From the NCBI RefSeq assembly GCF_016086655.4, contig NC_052135.2:7282363-7346362 (forward strand): 64,000 nucleotides of DNA, in the 5' to 3' direction. The notes under the pieces are model-generated. The model was not told the DNA's origin. It did not search any database and was given only the letters and a program-made list of their open reading frames with translations. Origin of the DNA: Lepeophtheirus salmonis. Its lineage: Eukaryota; Arthropoda; Copepoda; Siphonostomatoida; Caligidae. The position numbers were made by a program, and so were the translations under genes. Positions 11,034 through 24,884 of the stretch are shown here, one piece after another. Positions within the stretch are counted from its first letter, which is position 1. Each line of letters begins with the position of its first letter.

Positions 11034-12774
11034 CTACGGGAAGAATATAAAAAGTGTTTTATAGCTTACGATTATAATATGTATATTAATAAAGCAAAGA
11101 TTGTTTTTTGTCTGTCTGTCTGAATGTATGTATGAATATATGACAACAAGTCACAGGGTGAACTGCATATAGCGCTTCATGATGTATATCATAAACATGC
11201 CTTTATTTAAGGAATACAAATGTGGTCGTATTAGTGATATATTACAGTTGTGTTCATGTAGAATTGAACGTGTATACAAGATGCACTGTATATAATGTAG
11301 CTCAATATAAATATTTTGACATAAAAAATAATAATTTAGTCGTATGAATGAAATATTGCAGGAGTCAGTATAAAACAAGACAATGTTTCTGTTTGGTTTT
11401 CGTCTCTTATGAATGTAATAGATTATGAATAGAGATTGTTTTTTGTAAGAGCTCGAGAAAAAGGTTGGAGCGAAACATATGGTACACCTAAATTAAGACC
11501 CTTGTTAATTTTATCTGCTTTTTTTTTTTTTGGAGGGAGAAAATTAATTACGGCTACCTTCTACATTTAAAATAGTTTAAGTGCAGGGAAAATGTTACAA
11601 CTATATTTTAATTCGAATATATTTGTTTTATTATGCGTTTATAAATAAATTTACACCAAAGATAGCCAAGAATTCTTCTTTTAAAGTGAAATGACTTATT
11701 AAATAATGAACAAAAAAGAAGAAAGAGCATACGCATCAATATTTTTTTTTTTTTTTTTCAAACTTTTATTATTATTTTTTCATTATGGAAGACAGAACAC
11801 TTCATATTAACGATTATACGTATTGATTAGTTACGTGTGAGTGTGGACATGGAAAATGGAGAGTAACACCCAGGATTTATTTGGGAATTATTTTCTATAT
11901 TATTAAAGCAAAAATTTATCTTTTAGATGGCGCCTAATTACTCCAGGCAATTCCGACTACTATCGTTAGTTAATATTAAGGGATTTTATGTAGGTTTGGT
12001 CCCAAAAGTTTGTGGGATATACTTTTCACCTAAAAGTACTTACTAATGACGTGATTTGTAATGGTTCTTTTCAACTTTTTACTTATGTTATTTTTCTCAA
12101 CAAGAACATACATTAGAGGCAAAATATTTTTTCGGAAGCTGAATAATGGGGTATGCTACTTTTTCTATGTACCTATTATATAATATTTCTTTACATTCTC
12201 TCTCCAATATAGTTACAACATGGGTGGGAAGGATTATTTCTACGCTCATTAATTACAAAATACTTACATATATATGATTTCTATACGTAAAGGGATCTAC
12301 ATTCTGTACAGCCTCTAATAAGAAAAGTAAAGTAATCATTTAAAAAAATTGTCATTCATTGTCAAAATCATTCCTCTTTGCAAGAAAAATTAGGAGATAA
12401 GTGCACTTCCTTTGATATAAATAAGACGTTTTTAATACACTACATTAATTACCATCTAACTTTGTGTTCTACAAATCGGACGTACAATAGAAATTTAGAA
12501 CTATATTTAGGATTATAGGCTGAAAAATGCCGGTTTAAGTTTATGAAAACATTTTTTTGTTTGTTTAAAATTGTTTTTTTATTGTTCAGATCGGAGTCTG
12601 CATTGCAATTTTTAAGCCACTACATAGATTAAGTAGTATTTTTGCCTATCAAGAATTATTGTAAAATTAAAATACAAAATAGTTTTTATAAATAATTTTA
12701 GAAAAACTGAATATGATGTGATTTTTTTTTAAATAGCGCTATCTATGTGTGAAACTTGGTACTTTACCACCAAT

Positions 12775-13105
12775 GTGTTATAGTAATTAAGGTTGTGTGT
12801 ATTTTGGCCATGTTAAAAAAAGAAACCAAAAATCAATATGAACACCCTGATAATTTAAAGAATCTTTTAGAGTTCAGCTTAGCTGTTATAACTTTAAATT
12901 AGATCATATACAATCAGCTGAGACAAGGGAGGAGAGAGAACAGGATATAAACAAGGACATTGGCAAGAATTACTCCGTTGTCGATCCCCAATTCTACTCT
13001 GATTCCAATATGGACTTTTATAATAATTAAAATTATAACTATGCAACAAATACCCAAGATTACTCTCCGTCTTTTATGATTACACGAATGTTCAATCAGG
13101 TTTTG
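12775..13105 (-). repeat. Dispersed ~450 bp repeat, reverse copy
   Basis: Shares the TTGGCCATGTTAAAAAAAG start, the GACAAGGGAGGAGAG block, the CAAGAATTACTCCG word and the ATTCTACTCTGA word, in inverted order, with copies at 26.8 and 28.7 kb. Non-coding. Confidence 0.7.
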
Positions 13106-13833
13106 AATACAAAAATAAAATTAATTGGTACTGTTACAATAAGTTATTATAAATAATATATGGCCTAAAAAATGACCCAAATAGATAAAATGATGCAATT
13201 GAAATGAGATTAAATCAATGATAGTAAAAACATTATTATTATAGTAATTGCTTACATGTAATGATACAACTTATTTTCTAATTATTATCGATTACTAAAA
13301 ATAAAAATATACCAATTGTATATTGTACATGTTTTGTATAATGTAAGACAATTAAATTTGTAGTAAGTATTTGCAATCTATGCCGTTTTGCTGACGGAAA
13401 TTAAAGTATAACAAAAAGAAAGAAACAAACTCAAAAAACACAAATCAACGAAAAAAAAATTGTCATCAAATAAATTTCATATTTAATTATAACTACTTAA
13501 TTACTTGACCAAATGATCACGAATTGAATATTAAATAGGTATATGGTTATCAATGCTTTACATATAAAGCCAAATAAGATATGTATTAAGAGGATTGCAC
13601 ATATCTTGCAAAAAACAATCACGCTGAAACAATACTGAGTTAAACAATCAGAAAAGGTCCAGTTGATTTATGAATACAAAATCTGATCTTTCTAACGGTT
13701 CTAGTGCTAACCAATGGCATTTAAACAATGCAAGAAACATATAACTAAAGCCATCTATTCGAAAAATAATGGATTTCTTTTTTTTTACACCTATTACGAC
13801 AAAATAATTTTAAAAAAAGAGTAACAACCTCAA
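13106..13833. other. No gene recognised
   Basis: AT-rich intronic sequence with no coding or repeat signature that I can match within the window. Confidence 0.5.
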
Positions 13834-13928
13834 TGACATCACGATGGATCGATTTTACCTTTTTTATGATCGACAAGTTAGACTAGACTGGAAAACGGTC
13901 CTCGGTCCTAAATAAAGACAGTCACTGC
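13834..13928. mobile_element. Fragment of the TTAGTGTTGTGT TIR element
   Basis: Retains the decayed octamer TGACATCA, the AGACTAGACTGG word and CGGTCCTAAATAAAGACAG, which matches the right end of copies at 58.1 and 29.9 kb. Both termini are lost. Confidence 0.55.
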
Positions 13929-14904
13929 TCTATTTTTCTTATTGTCAAGTGTTAATTAGTATTAAGATATTAAAAATTATATAGGTAGACTAAATAAATA
14001 ATTTTATCAGCATATAAATCAACTACAAAGTATAAAATAAGACGTGTTTTACTAAACGAAGGCCCTTGATTTTTATAAGTTAATATAGTTGTTTTAAATC
14101 ATACAAAAGTTAAGTCATGAAAACAAACGAGAAAGAAAAGTTTTACATTAAATCTTTGTTTATTTCAAAAAGGGAAATCGTGAAATTAAGAAAACTGTGA
14201 AATTAATTGCTTCATTATTCTATATCCCCCTCCAAAAAAGCTCTTTTTTTTAGGTCCATTCTTTTTTGTATCTCTACTTTAATCCTACGTTTTCTGAATT
14301 TTAAATGATATAAAATATATCTATGTAAGGTGAAAATGAAATTTCTTCTATTACAAATATTTGTTAAGTCCTTAATTTATTCGATGGAAGGTGGGAAAAA
14401 GCCTTATCAAAGCAAAAATAAACGAAAACAGGACATAGGCCCTTTATTGGAAAATATATATCTTCTTATTGAACAAATGAGTTTTTTTTTTTTACAAATT
14501 CATTTAAAGAGATAGGCATGACAAAATATTTAAACATGCTCCTAGTATATAATTATTGAATGTATTTAAGAAATGAATACAATTTTTATGATAATGTATC
14601 CATAACATTATTCAATGTTTTGTCGCTGCATTTAATTTATTTAAATATATAGATATATAGGCACATTGGAAAGTACAAAGTGGTATATTTAGGCACTATT
14701 GCATGAATATTTTAGCTTTTTATGCCTAATGCTTAATTCTTGTTTTTTTTAAAAGGAATTCTAAGTTAAATTTTTTCCACGGAGCATTAATTTGAAATAA
14801 TCTTTTTTGATAGAAAAAAATCTTTTCAAAATTTGTTTTCCCCTATTTTTCCATTAAAAAAATTATGACAAATTTTTTCCATGATTTTTTTTTTTAGCAA
14901 CAAG
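13929..14904. other. No gene recognised
   Basis: AT-rich intronic sequence. The frame at 14330-14515 has no recognisable motif. Confidence 0.5.
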
Positions 14905-16587
14905 TGGTGTAGCAAAAGTCAGCAGAACACTGCAAGTACGACACTTGTTCATGACGTTCGAGCCGAATATATTGGAAATTGCGCAAAATAAACTTAAAAT
15001 CGAATAAAGTACGGTAAGGAAGATTTCAGAGATATTGGATCTGATCCGGACACATTTCCGGAAAAAGCAACAGATAATTGTCGATTAAGTCAACTTTATG
15101 AGCAGGGAACTGAAGGAACCCTTTGATAGTTACTACAATGCTTTGATATCTTTATTTCGAAGTGCAGAGCTCGAACAGGAAAACACGGATCAACGTTTAG
15201 TATCTAAAATTGTGCACAGATTCAGTGATTTGGAGCTAAGGGAGAGACTACTATACATAGGCCATATACTTGCATCGCAGGAAGTGTAGAGGAACAGGAT
15301 ATTTTGTTATAAGCTGCAAAATCTAAAAAGAAAATGAATGCAATCGAGTTGAAGGCATCACGAACCAGGAAGGCTCCGACTATTCATGCTATATTGAGGG
15401 CCGGAGATAAAATGATAACTCGAAGAATACTTCAGATTCCGGAGCTGATTGAATAGTTGCCACATCCATAGTTATCAAGGATTTTAGCTCTGTTCAAAGG
15501 CCTAATCAAATATAATGGCCCAGATGTAGGCCAAATTGGATACGGTACATTGAACATAATTGTGGAAGCAATGGTTGAGTTTGAAGATCAAGGAATATAT
15601 GTCGAGGAAAGAGTTATCTTCTCACCAGATATAGATGGGATAGCACTTTCATGGTTCAAATCGAAAGAGTAGGGGATCTTATTCCCATGGTATCCAAGAA
15701 TAAGATAAGTAGAAGAATGTATGCCGGAAGGTAAAATTCCATTAGACCCTACTTTAGAAGAAAGCGAGCGAATTCGAGTAGGATTGATAAATGAATATAT
15801 GGACGTGTTTTCTACAGAAGAAGAACTAGAATGCATGAAGGGGGATCCAATTAAAATTTATTTAAAAGAAGAATATAAAGAATTTCCTATATGTACTCCA
15901 AGGACAATTCTATTTGCATTGAGAGATAAAGTAAAAGAAGAACAGGAACAAATTGTGAAGAAGAAGATAATCATAAGGGTTGATGAGCCAACCGAATAGT
16001 GCCATACAATGGTGGTTATTCCTACAATTAATGGTGGAGTTCAGATTTGTACAGACTTAACAAAATTAAAGAAAGATATAAAAATACCCATTTATCGAAG
16101 TAAGACTCCAAGAGGAATTTCCGTCCAGGAATTAAATATTTGAAGACAATGGACGCACGGCATGAGTTATTGCAAGTATTATTGGACAAACATAGTCAAA
16201 AATTAATCATATTCATGACACCGTGGGGCCATTTTATGTATCTACATGATCCAATAGGATTTGTAGCGACTGGAGATGAGTATTGTAGACGTGGAGATTA
16301 TACCCTTATTGAAGTGGAACAAATGCAAAAAGTGCTGGATTACATCATCAGTTACGACGATAAATTTATTAATCATTATAATAGAAACAAAGATATCCTC
16401 GAGCGATGTAAAGAAAATAGAATAACGTTAAACTCTGATAAGGTTATATTTACAAGAGAGGAAATAAATTTTTGTGGTCATATTAGAAGGATTAGTGGTA
16501 CAAGACCTGATCCAAGGAAGATGGCTGCATTTCAAAAGTTCCCTTCTCCAACAAACAGGACAGAATTGAGGGGATTTATGGGATGAG
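14905..16587 (+). pseudogene. Ty3/gypsy-type retrotransposon gag-pol remnant
   Basis: Consecutive plus-strand open pieces in the expected order, separated by stops and frame changes. 15098-15289 resembles the capsid region of gag (FDSYYNALISLFRSAE, HRFSDLELRERLL). 15721-15999 resembles the linker before reverse transcriptase (KEFPICTPRTI). 16009-16139 has the RT start motif VIPTINGGVQICTDLTKL. 16140-16586 covers the later RT palm and thumb (YDDKFINHYNRN in place of the usual YxDD box; RITLNSDKVIFTREEINFCG). Part of the RT palm between the last two pieces is missing, and RNase H, integrase and LTRs are not seen. This is an old, dead, truncated copy in the GPCR intron, on the strand opposite to the receptor. 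Family assignment is from these RT motifs. Confidence 0.85.
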
Positions 16588-17177
16588 TAAATCTGTTGGA
16601 AGAATTCTCAATCGAGATAAGTAAAGCCATACTACATGGACAACTTTAGAAATTAAACGCATATATGTGGACAAGTGTTTATGAATAATCCTTTCAAAAT
16701 ATGAAGAAATGTAAATTTCACTGTAGGTAATCTGTAATTACTTTCAATATTTTCCACTAGTACCATCGATCCAAGTTAATGTTTTATATTTCCGTCCGTC
16801 AAAGTAAATTACTCATATAGTTTTATGGAAATTTGAGTACATGTGAGCTTCACAATTTTTTATGTTTGTCTGTAAACTTTTTGATGATCAATCATATCCT
16901 TTATATTTTGATGATCAATTATTCCAAAATCTTGAAGTACTGCATTATCAATCATAGCCGCAGCACGGTTAAAATTGCTGCCCGGTCACAAAGTTTCCTT
17001 AAGGCTGATAATTATTAGTTGAATTATTGTTTATATAATTCCTTACATATTTGTTTGCCCAAATTTCTTCATAATGAGACGTGCATGTACTTGTACAACT
17101 TGATGTTTCAGAAAACTCATTAATAAGATGAATTGGTTCAATGTTCTTTTCAACGAAATTATATTCTTTATCATATA
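16588..17177. other. No gene recognised
   Basis: Follows the retrotransposon break. Open frames at 16833-17018 and 16999-17202 show nothing recognisable. A short direct repeat of TTTGATGATCAAT occurs at about 16880 and 16908. Confidence 0.5.
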
Positions 17178-17270
17178 TCCAAGAAATAGAAAGGAAAAAC
17201 AAAGAAACGACTTTTAAACAAACATTTATTTGAATTAACTAAACCTCGATTAAAAAATGACTTAATCCTT
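17178..17270 (+). repeat. Dispersed repeat, copy 2 (see 7307-7407)
   Basis: Same ordered words (TCCAAGAAAT, ACGACTTTTAA, TAAACCTCGATTAAAA) as 7307-7407, with small indels. Confidence 0.6.
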
Positions 17271-17473
17271 TATCACAATAAATAAAGAATTAAATATAAT
17301 CAGATTTAATGTTTAAGAGGAAGACTGAAAAATATTACTTTTCAATTAACAAAGAGCTAATCGTTGGCCCATGTAGAACAAAAAGAAAACACTTATGAAC
17401 TTAGTGGAACAAGTATAACTAGGATACAATCCACCCCAAAAAGGTTATTTTTTGAAACACACTATTGTACATA

Positions 17474-18122
17474 TACAAGGTGCAGGCTTATCGCGGCTTT
17501 TGGGGGAAAAAAATCTGCTTTAAATTAAATTTGTGTTACACGGGGACTTTTTTAGTACTAAAACTCACAAAATGGGATAAATTATTTTTCAAAGTCCTCT
17601 TTTTACTATTTTTCCTTTATTTTTCAGTATGGTTAGGACATTAAAACATTTCACTCATCATAAATAATTTAAAATAATATATACCAGAGAAGATACTAGT
17701 AGAATAAATATAAAATTTAATCTTAATCGGGTATTTACTTTATGTTTAATCCATTCACTTTAATACTGTAAATTTTATATAATGGGAGTTTAATCAATAT
17801 TTATTCTGCAACCTTTTTAATTGCAAGTTTGTATAATAAGCATAAGTTTAAGTATCGAATCAAATACTTATAGAACACTCCCCCCTCCTCCCCTAAATTA
17901 TACACTTTTATTATTCAAAATTTATAGGCATATTATGAACAAACTCTTGAACTACAACAAAAAGTTCTTGTTTACCTCAATATATAGTGTTTTTTTATAA
18001 TCCATAGCCATATTCATATGAGGAAAAAATACCACACAGTTTGGGAAGTCAGAATAATTCCAAGCACTGCGTTATGCGAAATTTACGGTTTTTGAAACAG
18101 TGTTATACGGGGACCTCCTGTA
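17474..18122. repeat. Possible pogo/Tigger-like element ends
   Basis: TGTTACACGGGGACTT (about 17532) and TGTTATACGGGGACCT (about 18102) are near-identical and in the same orientation. The second ends near a TA. The reverse complement, AGGTCCCCGTATAACA, resembles the ends of pogo/Tigger elements. No transposase is present. Confidence 0.3.
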
Positions 18123-18504
18123 TTATATGCATGAGGGAAGAAAAACGAGACTAACTTGATTTTATCTTTAATTTAATTAGAGTTGAAAAAGCAGTTACGT
18201 GGATATGCTACTATGTGTATAAATAAAGAGAAAGTTGTCGACAAATGATTTATTTATTGTTGAAAAGGCCAAAAATACTACATGATATGTAGAAAAAATA
18301 TAGGCTAAAAATAATATGCTCAAACATTGGGATTACCATGTGACATACTTAAAATGTCACATGAAATGACCACAAAAAGGAAGAAAAAAAGTGGTTAAAA
18401 GGGTGCTCGAATAATACTATTAACAATACAATTCAAAGTATGCTCACAATGAAAAAAACTGTATGTACACTTGATTGTCCCATTTCCAGGTTGATATATA
18501 ATTA

Positions 18505-18875
18505 TGTAAATTGTGTGTATCTTTTAGCTTTTTTTTAATTGGTAATCTGAGGAATGACTTTTTTCCCTTAGACTACCGATTATATACAACAACTGATTAA
18601 ACATTCGTGTGTACTCATAAAGGATTTTATACGGAGTTATAATTTTTAAGTCATGGTGGGACTCGGAGTGGAATTAGGGATTAAGATAAACGTAATTCAA
18701 GTACATGTATTTATTTATTTCATTCTCCCCCCCCCCCTCCTCTCTTGTCACATCCGATTTTAGCTTATCTAATAAAACTTTTGACAGCTAAGCTTTTCTC
18801 CTACAAAATTAAGAAAGTTATCATGGTGATTTTTGTTTGTTTATTTAACATGCTATTAATATCCCCCCTCCTCCC
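18505..18875 (+). repeat. Dispersed ~450 bp repeat, forward copy
   Basis: Begins with TGTGTATCTTTTAGC and keeps GGTAATCTGA, GACTCGGAGTGGAATT, a C-rich tract followed by TCCTCTCTTGTCACA, and GACAGCTAAGCT in the order seen at 26.8 and 28.7 kb. Non-coding. Confidence 0.7.
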
Positions 18876-19103
18876 TCCCTTCATGAAGACATTTTTTGCA
18901 GGGTATTATTAAAAACTGACTTTGGCAAAGTTTGAGATCTCTCAATTCATTTTTAATGTGGTAAAGGCCATTTAAATTTCGAAAAGAATTAGCCATTTTT
19001 ATGCCTCTTGTAACGTCCCAGATATGATTCATTGTGTCCAAAATTGTACTTTAATATTTTTGACTATTTGGTTTATCAGTAACATAATTATTAATTTAAG
19101 GGA

Positions 19104-19409
19104 AGTGTTGTGTTGGTCCTTTAGAGAAGATAAAATCGATCCCTTGTGACATTTTTGAGGGTTTTTTTTCTTCTTTTATTTAATTACTCTACTAAATATA
19201 TAACTGAGTAAAAATAATTTATGTTTGTTTTATATTGCCTTATAATGAAAAAGTGAATAGTTTTTTCAAGATGACTGCAATTATCTTTATAAGATTTATG
19301 ATATATCTTATTTGGCTAAATAAACCATCGATATTTGTATGAAAAATCCATGGACCGGTCCCAAGGACTGACAGGACTAGACCGAATATATAAGGACTTA
19401 CACAACACT
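19104..19409. mobile_element. TTAGTGTTGTGT TIR element copy
   Basis: Left end AGTGTTGTGTTGGTCCTT and right end AAGGACTTACACAACACTT are inverted repeats of each other. The interior has GACCGGTCCCAAGGACTGAC, as in the 5.0-5.4 kb copy. Non-coding. Confidence 0.75.
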
Positions 19410-21070
19410 TTTTAAGGTGTCCAAGATGTGTTCAATGATTTGGGGCTTCCTTGTTTTTCAAACATAACTCGAGTTGAATTGAAATGATAGTTGCTGCACA
19501 AAAAGAAGAAACCCTTTCTTTGAAAAAACAGGGAAACGCCAAATCATTGAGCACCATTTCAAAAATGACCCAAGATGTCTCAAACGTTGTCAAGGTTAGT
19601 TTTTTTGTGTCTCCAGCAAAGCAGGTATTGGAACAGGGTGAAGACATATGAAACCGTAAACCAAACTGTCGAATACACACACATACATTTGTGTACAGAG
19701 AAAATCGTACGATTAATGTTTTTCCTTGGAAGTGAAAATTATAGGATTTCTGTCCTTAAAACTAAATTACCTTATGAAACAGATTGCATTTGTCTAATTG
19801 CATTCTATGACTAGCCCAAGAGCCATTACTTGATTATAAATTGTCTCTGAAGGATGAACCTTCGATCTATTTTGTTCATTTGATGTGTGGTCATTAAAGC
19901 TGTAAAAAGTAATTTTTAGTTGTTGGGGATCTGAACAGTGTTTTTTTTTTATAATGCTGATATAATTATTATTTCATTCTTGAGGAGAGAGCATCTAAGT
20001 ATAAAGTAATCATGAATGAATGACGGAGACTAATACTGAGTATTTGTTGGGGAGATCTAAGTCTGCGTCCTTTTTGGGTTCAGAATATAATTTGGATCCA
20101 TATAGTAGTAATTTATTCCTAACTCATGAGCTGAAAAGTCCCTTGCTTGAAAGATAGATCGCGCTATGTTTTTTTAATTCGTCTCACTTTCAGTGAATAT
20201 CAACCTTCAAAGACAGATGTCAAAATTTCATGACAATTTGTTTGTTAGTTTGTGAGTTATTGTGCTAAGTGTGACGACGCTACTTTTGAAATTTCCAAAA
20301 CAATGCATGAAAAACAATTTTGTGTTTTAATCTTAGATTGCTGGTTGATCGAAAAATTCCGTTTAAGCTAAGCAATGGCTTGAAAAGTGTAGGGACTCTG
20401 CTTCATCTATAAATAAAACAAATTAAAAAAAGACAACTTTGAAAGAAAAAAAAAAAACATGTTTTCTTTGTTCGGTCCTAGACTTTTCTGCCCATGTGCT
20501 AAATAATTATTAGGTACAGAGTGGAATTTGTGTATATTTTATATAGGTGTCATATATGTGGATATCTGATATAACGGAGCGTCATGACTCATGATAGCTA
20601 AGCAGCTCCCTTCCTAAACAATTTTCAAATTGTCAGGCTTGTTATATATTAAAAAACTTGAGTGATCATCTACAAATCGTACAAGTTAAGGATAACTGCT
20701 AGAATACTAAAATTGAGACAAAGTTTTTACTTATAATAAGTCTCTAAATCATAATATCCCCTGATTTGGATAAAACTAGGACAAGATTATATCGATAAAC
20801 AGCTTTAGAAAAAAAAAAAGATGCAAGTACAAGGTCTATGAGTTAGGGAGATATAAGAGGTTTAATTAGTTAATATAGATAAAAAATTTAATAAAATTTT
20901 ACAGTTAATGGTTTTTAGGGCTGTAATGATGATAAAGTTTAGCAAATCCTGTCATTTTAAACCAATTCACGTTTAACATTCATTCCTATAAATGGGTAAA
21001 GTTATAATTTATTTTTTTACACAAAAATAATTGTTTCAGATTATGGAATAGCTTTTGGAAAATAATATCA
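19410..21070. other. No gene recognised
   Basis: Intronic, AT-rich. Overlapping open frames at 19432-19680 (minus) and 19575-19814 (plus) carry no domain. A short scrap of the ~450 bp repeat may lie near 20010-20090. Confidence 0.45.
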
Positions 21071-21901
21071 TACCTAAGTCGAGATTATAGATAGATTCAG
21101 ACATTACTTACTGTTCCATGGACTCGCAGCATGAGGAGTTGTACTCAGAATCAGAAAATTCAAAAGCAGAAGAACTTAGACTTGATCTGAAAACTGAACA
21201 GGTGGATTCAAATACAGCTCTGATAATGGGAATTTGACTCTTTTCTTTAGGTATATTTAGAATAAGTAATTAAATTTTTCTATGGAATATCAAGAGGATC
21301 TAGATGGAGATGCAAAATAATTAATAAGAATTATTAATATTGGTAGATACGAGTATAATATTAAAAATATATCTTAATATTTGGTTTCTTATATTGATTG
21401 TACTATGTAGGTTTTATTGATGATAATAACCTCGACGAAAATTGTAGTAATCTCATTCATCAGTAAACATTTAAGTAAAATATTTTTCTTGCCTCTGACG
21501 AGACTACAGATAAATCCAGATATTATTTATTTTCCCATGTACCCGGAGCATCATAACTTGAACTCAGAACCAGAAAGACCCGAAGCATGAGGACTCAAAC
21601 TATACCTGAACACTGAAAAGATGGACTCAAATACAGCTCTGAATATTAAATCTCATAAATCTTTACTCCTTTCTTAAATTATAATTACTATTTAGAATGA
21701 GTAATTAATAATTATTTATGGAATATGAAGAGGATCCATAATGAAAACACAAAATAACTAATGAGAATTATGAATATAGGTAGATAGTATAGTATTATAT
21801 CTTAATATTGGGTTTCTTATATTGATTGTACTATGTAGGTTTTATTTATGATTACCTTGACGTAAATGTGTGGTGGCATCATTCATTGGAACACATTTAA
21901 G
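21071..21901 (+). repeat. Tandem duplication, two ~410 bp copies
   Basis: Copy 1 is about 21071-21476, copy 2 about 21490-21901. They share, in the same order, the AGATT/AGACTAC-AGATA start, GGA-TCAAATACAGCTCTGA, AGAGGATC, and a 34 bp identical block containing TTGATTGTACTATGTAGG. Differences are scattered substitutions and small indels, so the duplication is not recent. No intact frame spans either copy. Confidence 0.75.
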
Positions 21902-24884
21902 TTGTGCGTACAAATTTCCCCATAAAAGAGGTTTTATATGCTTGAATGGATAAGGTTTTTGATTTATTGATTGTATCATTTTTTTTTTTTTATCCATACC
22001 ATTGAGACTGAATTGAAGGGTTCAACGTAGTCATTGATCGTTTTCGTTCATCAGAATTAAGAAACTAAATTTTTGCTCTAGTGATATCGTAGTTTCGTCT
22101 AAGGCAAGAAGATTTCCTACAAGTGTTTTTTTAATCTATTGCAACAATACTTTACTTTAGGACTCCATTGACTTGGGAGGAGCGATGCTATGGTGAGAAG
22201 AAATGGGTTTTCCAGTATAAAATTCCAGATTTAAACAAGATTTGGATGGTTATCAATATGGACTGGGAAATGTTAATATCGGACATAAAAATAAAATATC
22301 AGGACTTGATTCAACTATATTCTTTGAATAAAGCTTAAAATTATTATGATGAATAAAACTTTTATTATGTTGTTGAAGTTCCATTTTTTTATAAGTTTGG
22401 CTCAAAAAATCACAAAGAACACATGACACAATTTTAAAAGCCTTGTCATAAATCTAGAATTTTCCACCTTCATTTTCGGCAAAAAAAATTAAAATTTATA
22501 TAAATGTTATGCTATGTTATAAAATTGAATGTTATTTGATGTTAGAAAATTAAATATAATCGTTTTATCTATTTATTCATGTTAGATGCATAATATTTTG
22601 TTTAAAAAAACATAAAAAATCCTAAATCAGCCTCTGAGTCATGGAATTTTGCAGGGGAAGAAATTCGGTACCTTCCATCAACTTCACAGAATCATCGAAT
22701 TATTTTAAAAAGGGGTTTAAGAAATTTTAACAAATATTTATCATAATTGTTAATTTGCATGTTTGCTATTATTTTTTTTTAAAGATGGCTATTTCGAATA
22801 TTAGTTAAAATTCTACCCCGGAAAATTTAGTATAAACTATGATGTTTATTTATGTACTCTTTACGCCATTGCTCCGGTTTATTTACATATGTATGTTCTA
22901 TATAATATATAAACCAAATAAAGAATGTTGAAAAAAAGAAATATATTTTTTTTTAAAACGTGTTAGAATTCATCATAAGAAAAGTAAGTAATATTGGAAT
23001 TGTAGGTACAAAAATTTTAAAATGAATACATTGAAAAAAGTTTAAACTATTTATATAATATATGCATTATATTTTATACAAATGTAAATATTTTTTATTA
23101 TTTCATCTAACATAAAGGAAGACTACAACCTATAAAATTAATTTTATTTTTAAATCCCGCATCATTTCTATTTAACTTTTAATCAAACTTCGGAAATTTT
23201 CATCACAATTATACATTTAAGCAGTTTGTGTGTTTTTTTTTGTTTTTTTTTGGTCTTGATGATGATAAAGCAATTTTTTTTTGACGTTCTACATAACATT
23301 GCGATTCATGGAAATGACAATTTTGTAATTAAGGGGCTAATATGATTTCATTATTTAGAAGATATGGTAATTATATATTGTAACATCAAAGATCCATATA
23401 GTCAACTCCTCTCATGCCTTTATTAAAAGAAATGTCATTTTAGGACACGAACAATCCCGGACTGGATCATTTTCTTCAAATTTGAAGATTTGGTAATTCA
23501 TTCAACCTTAATATGAACTGAGTAAGATAATTGATTAATATTGTAACCATTCTTTGCTATACAACATTGGTTGGGAAGTTGTGATTATGGTAGGAAAGAT
23601 TAGAAAAATAATAAAAATGTAGCAATTATTTTTGACACAAATACTAAAATTTGAAAGAACAGATTCTCTAAATACTTGCATCAAAGTTTGAACAGTTTAT
23701 AACAATTCTATATACTATTGAAAATAAAAAGATTATTTTCAAAGAAAAATAACTTTTGTAGCTTAACAGTTGAACATTATATCAAAGCTAAAACAGAGGA
23801 GAAGGTACATATTAAAGTTAATTTTAAATTCAAATACAGGGATATCCTCATCGGCAAGCACATATCTCATTTCCTGGTGATAGTTGCTTCCATCAGAACA
23901 TTGAAAAGTAACAATAATTCTTATAGACGCATCGACTATATTTGTCGAAATAAATTTAAATTTCAACAGCATCATACAAATGGAAAGAGAAAGATAATTG
24001 TCGTATGGTCCACTTTTTAAATTAAATTCATAATCTTAAATTTGCTATCAATTATATTTCAATATCAATGAAGTATTAGTTTTTAGGATACTTGAGTTTA
24101 ATTAAATCATTAGATAACAATACATACTAAGAAAGTTGAAAAACTATACTGAAACTGAAAGAATGTGTACAATTAATTATTCCTTATGACTATATTTAGT
24201 TATTTTCCACAGTGATTTGTTCTTTAATGCCGAAAGCGACGAAGTTAAACGATCTTTTGTTATATTCAATTCCACACTGTCGCTAAGGAGTCTCTATATA
24301 GTATCTTCTATTTGATGAAGAAGGCTTATGATAATTGATGGCCATCGGAACAAATGACAGCCATACAGATTAGTAATTACAATACATATGGATTGAGTAC
24401 ATTTGGTCTTGGATTGAATGATAGAATTAATGATTTATTTCATTTTCCAAATAAATTTGTGTGAAACCAGACAATCTTCTTCGTTCCTCGCTGTAGTGCA
24501 CTATGGAAAAGTGACCTCTTGAGAAAGGGAGACTTAGCTTCATATGCTTTACTACGACGTGGAAGGTCCTCAATGGGTTTGAATGACTTTAATAAAATGA
24601 AGACCTTGTCAAATTGTAGAATCAAAAATGTAGATTGCTGAAACAGACTCGGAGAAGACTCAGGATTCCAATTCTTTGAAATAAAGGACGATATAGAGTT
24701 GTGAGATGAGAGTCTGACCCAGGAATTTTCTTCACTTTAATAGTGGAAATAAGGTTTCTTAATGTCCCAAAACCAGGAATAGATGAGGAGGATGGATGAC
24801 TGAATCAAAAAAGAAATAGACATCGACGCCTGACACGAATTATCGTAGAGATATTAAGCAAAGTCAAATTCTGTAATAATTCCA
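21902..24884. other. Intronic sequence, no secure gene
   Basis: AT-rich with poly-T runs. Two minus-strand frames read like protein but have no identifiable domain: 23763-23975 (contains DASIRIIVTFQCSDGSN and EDIPVFEFKINFN) and 24440-24625 (contains KPIEDLPRRSKAYEAKSPF). Both lie on the GPCR strand inside its intron, and neither has a clear start or splice sites. Confidence 0.35.
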
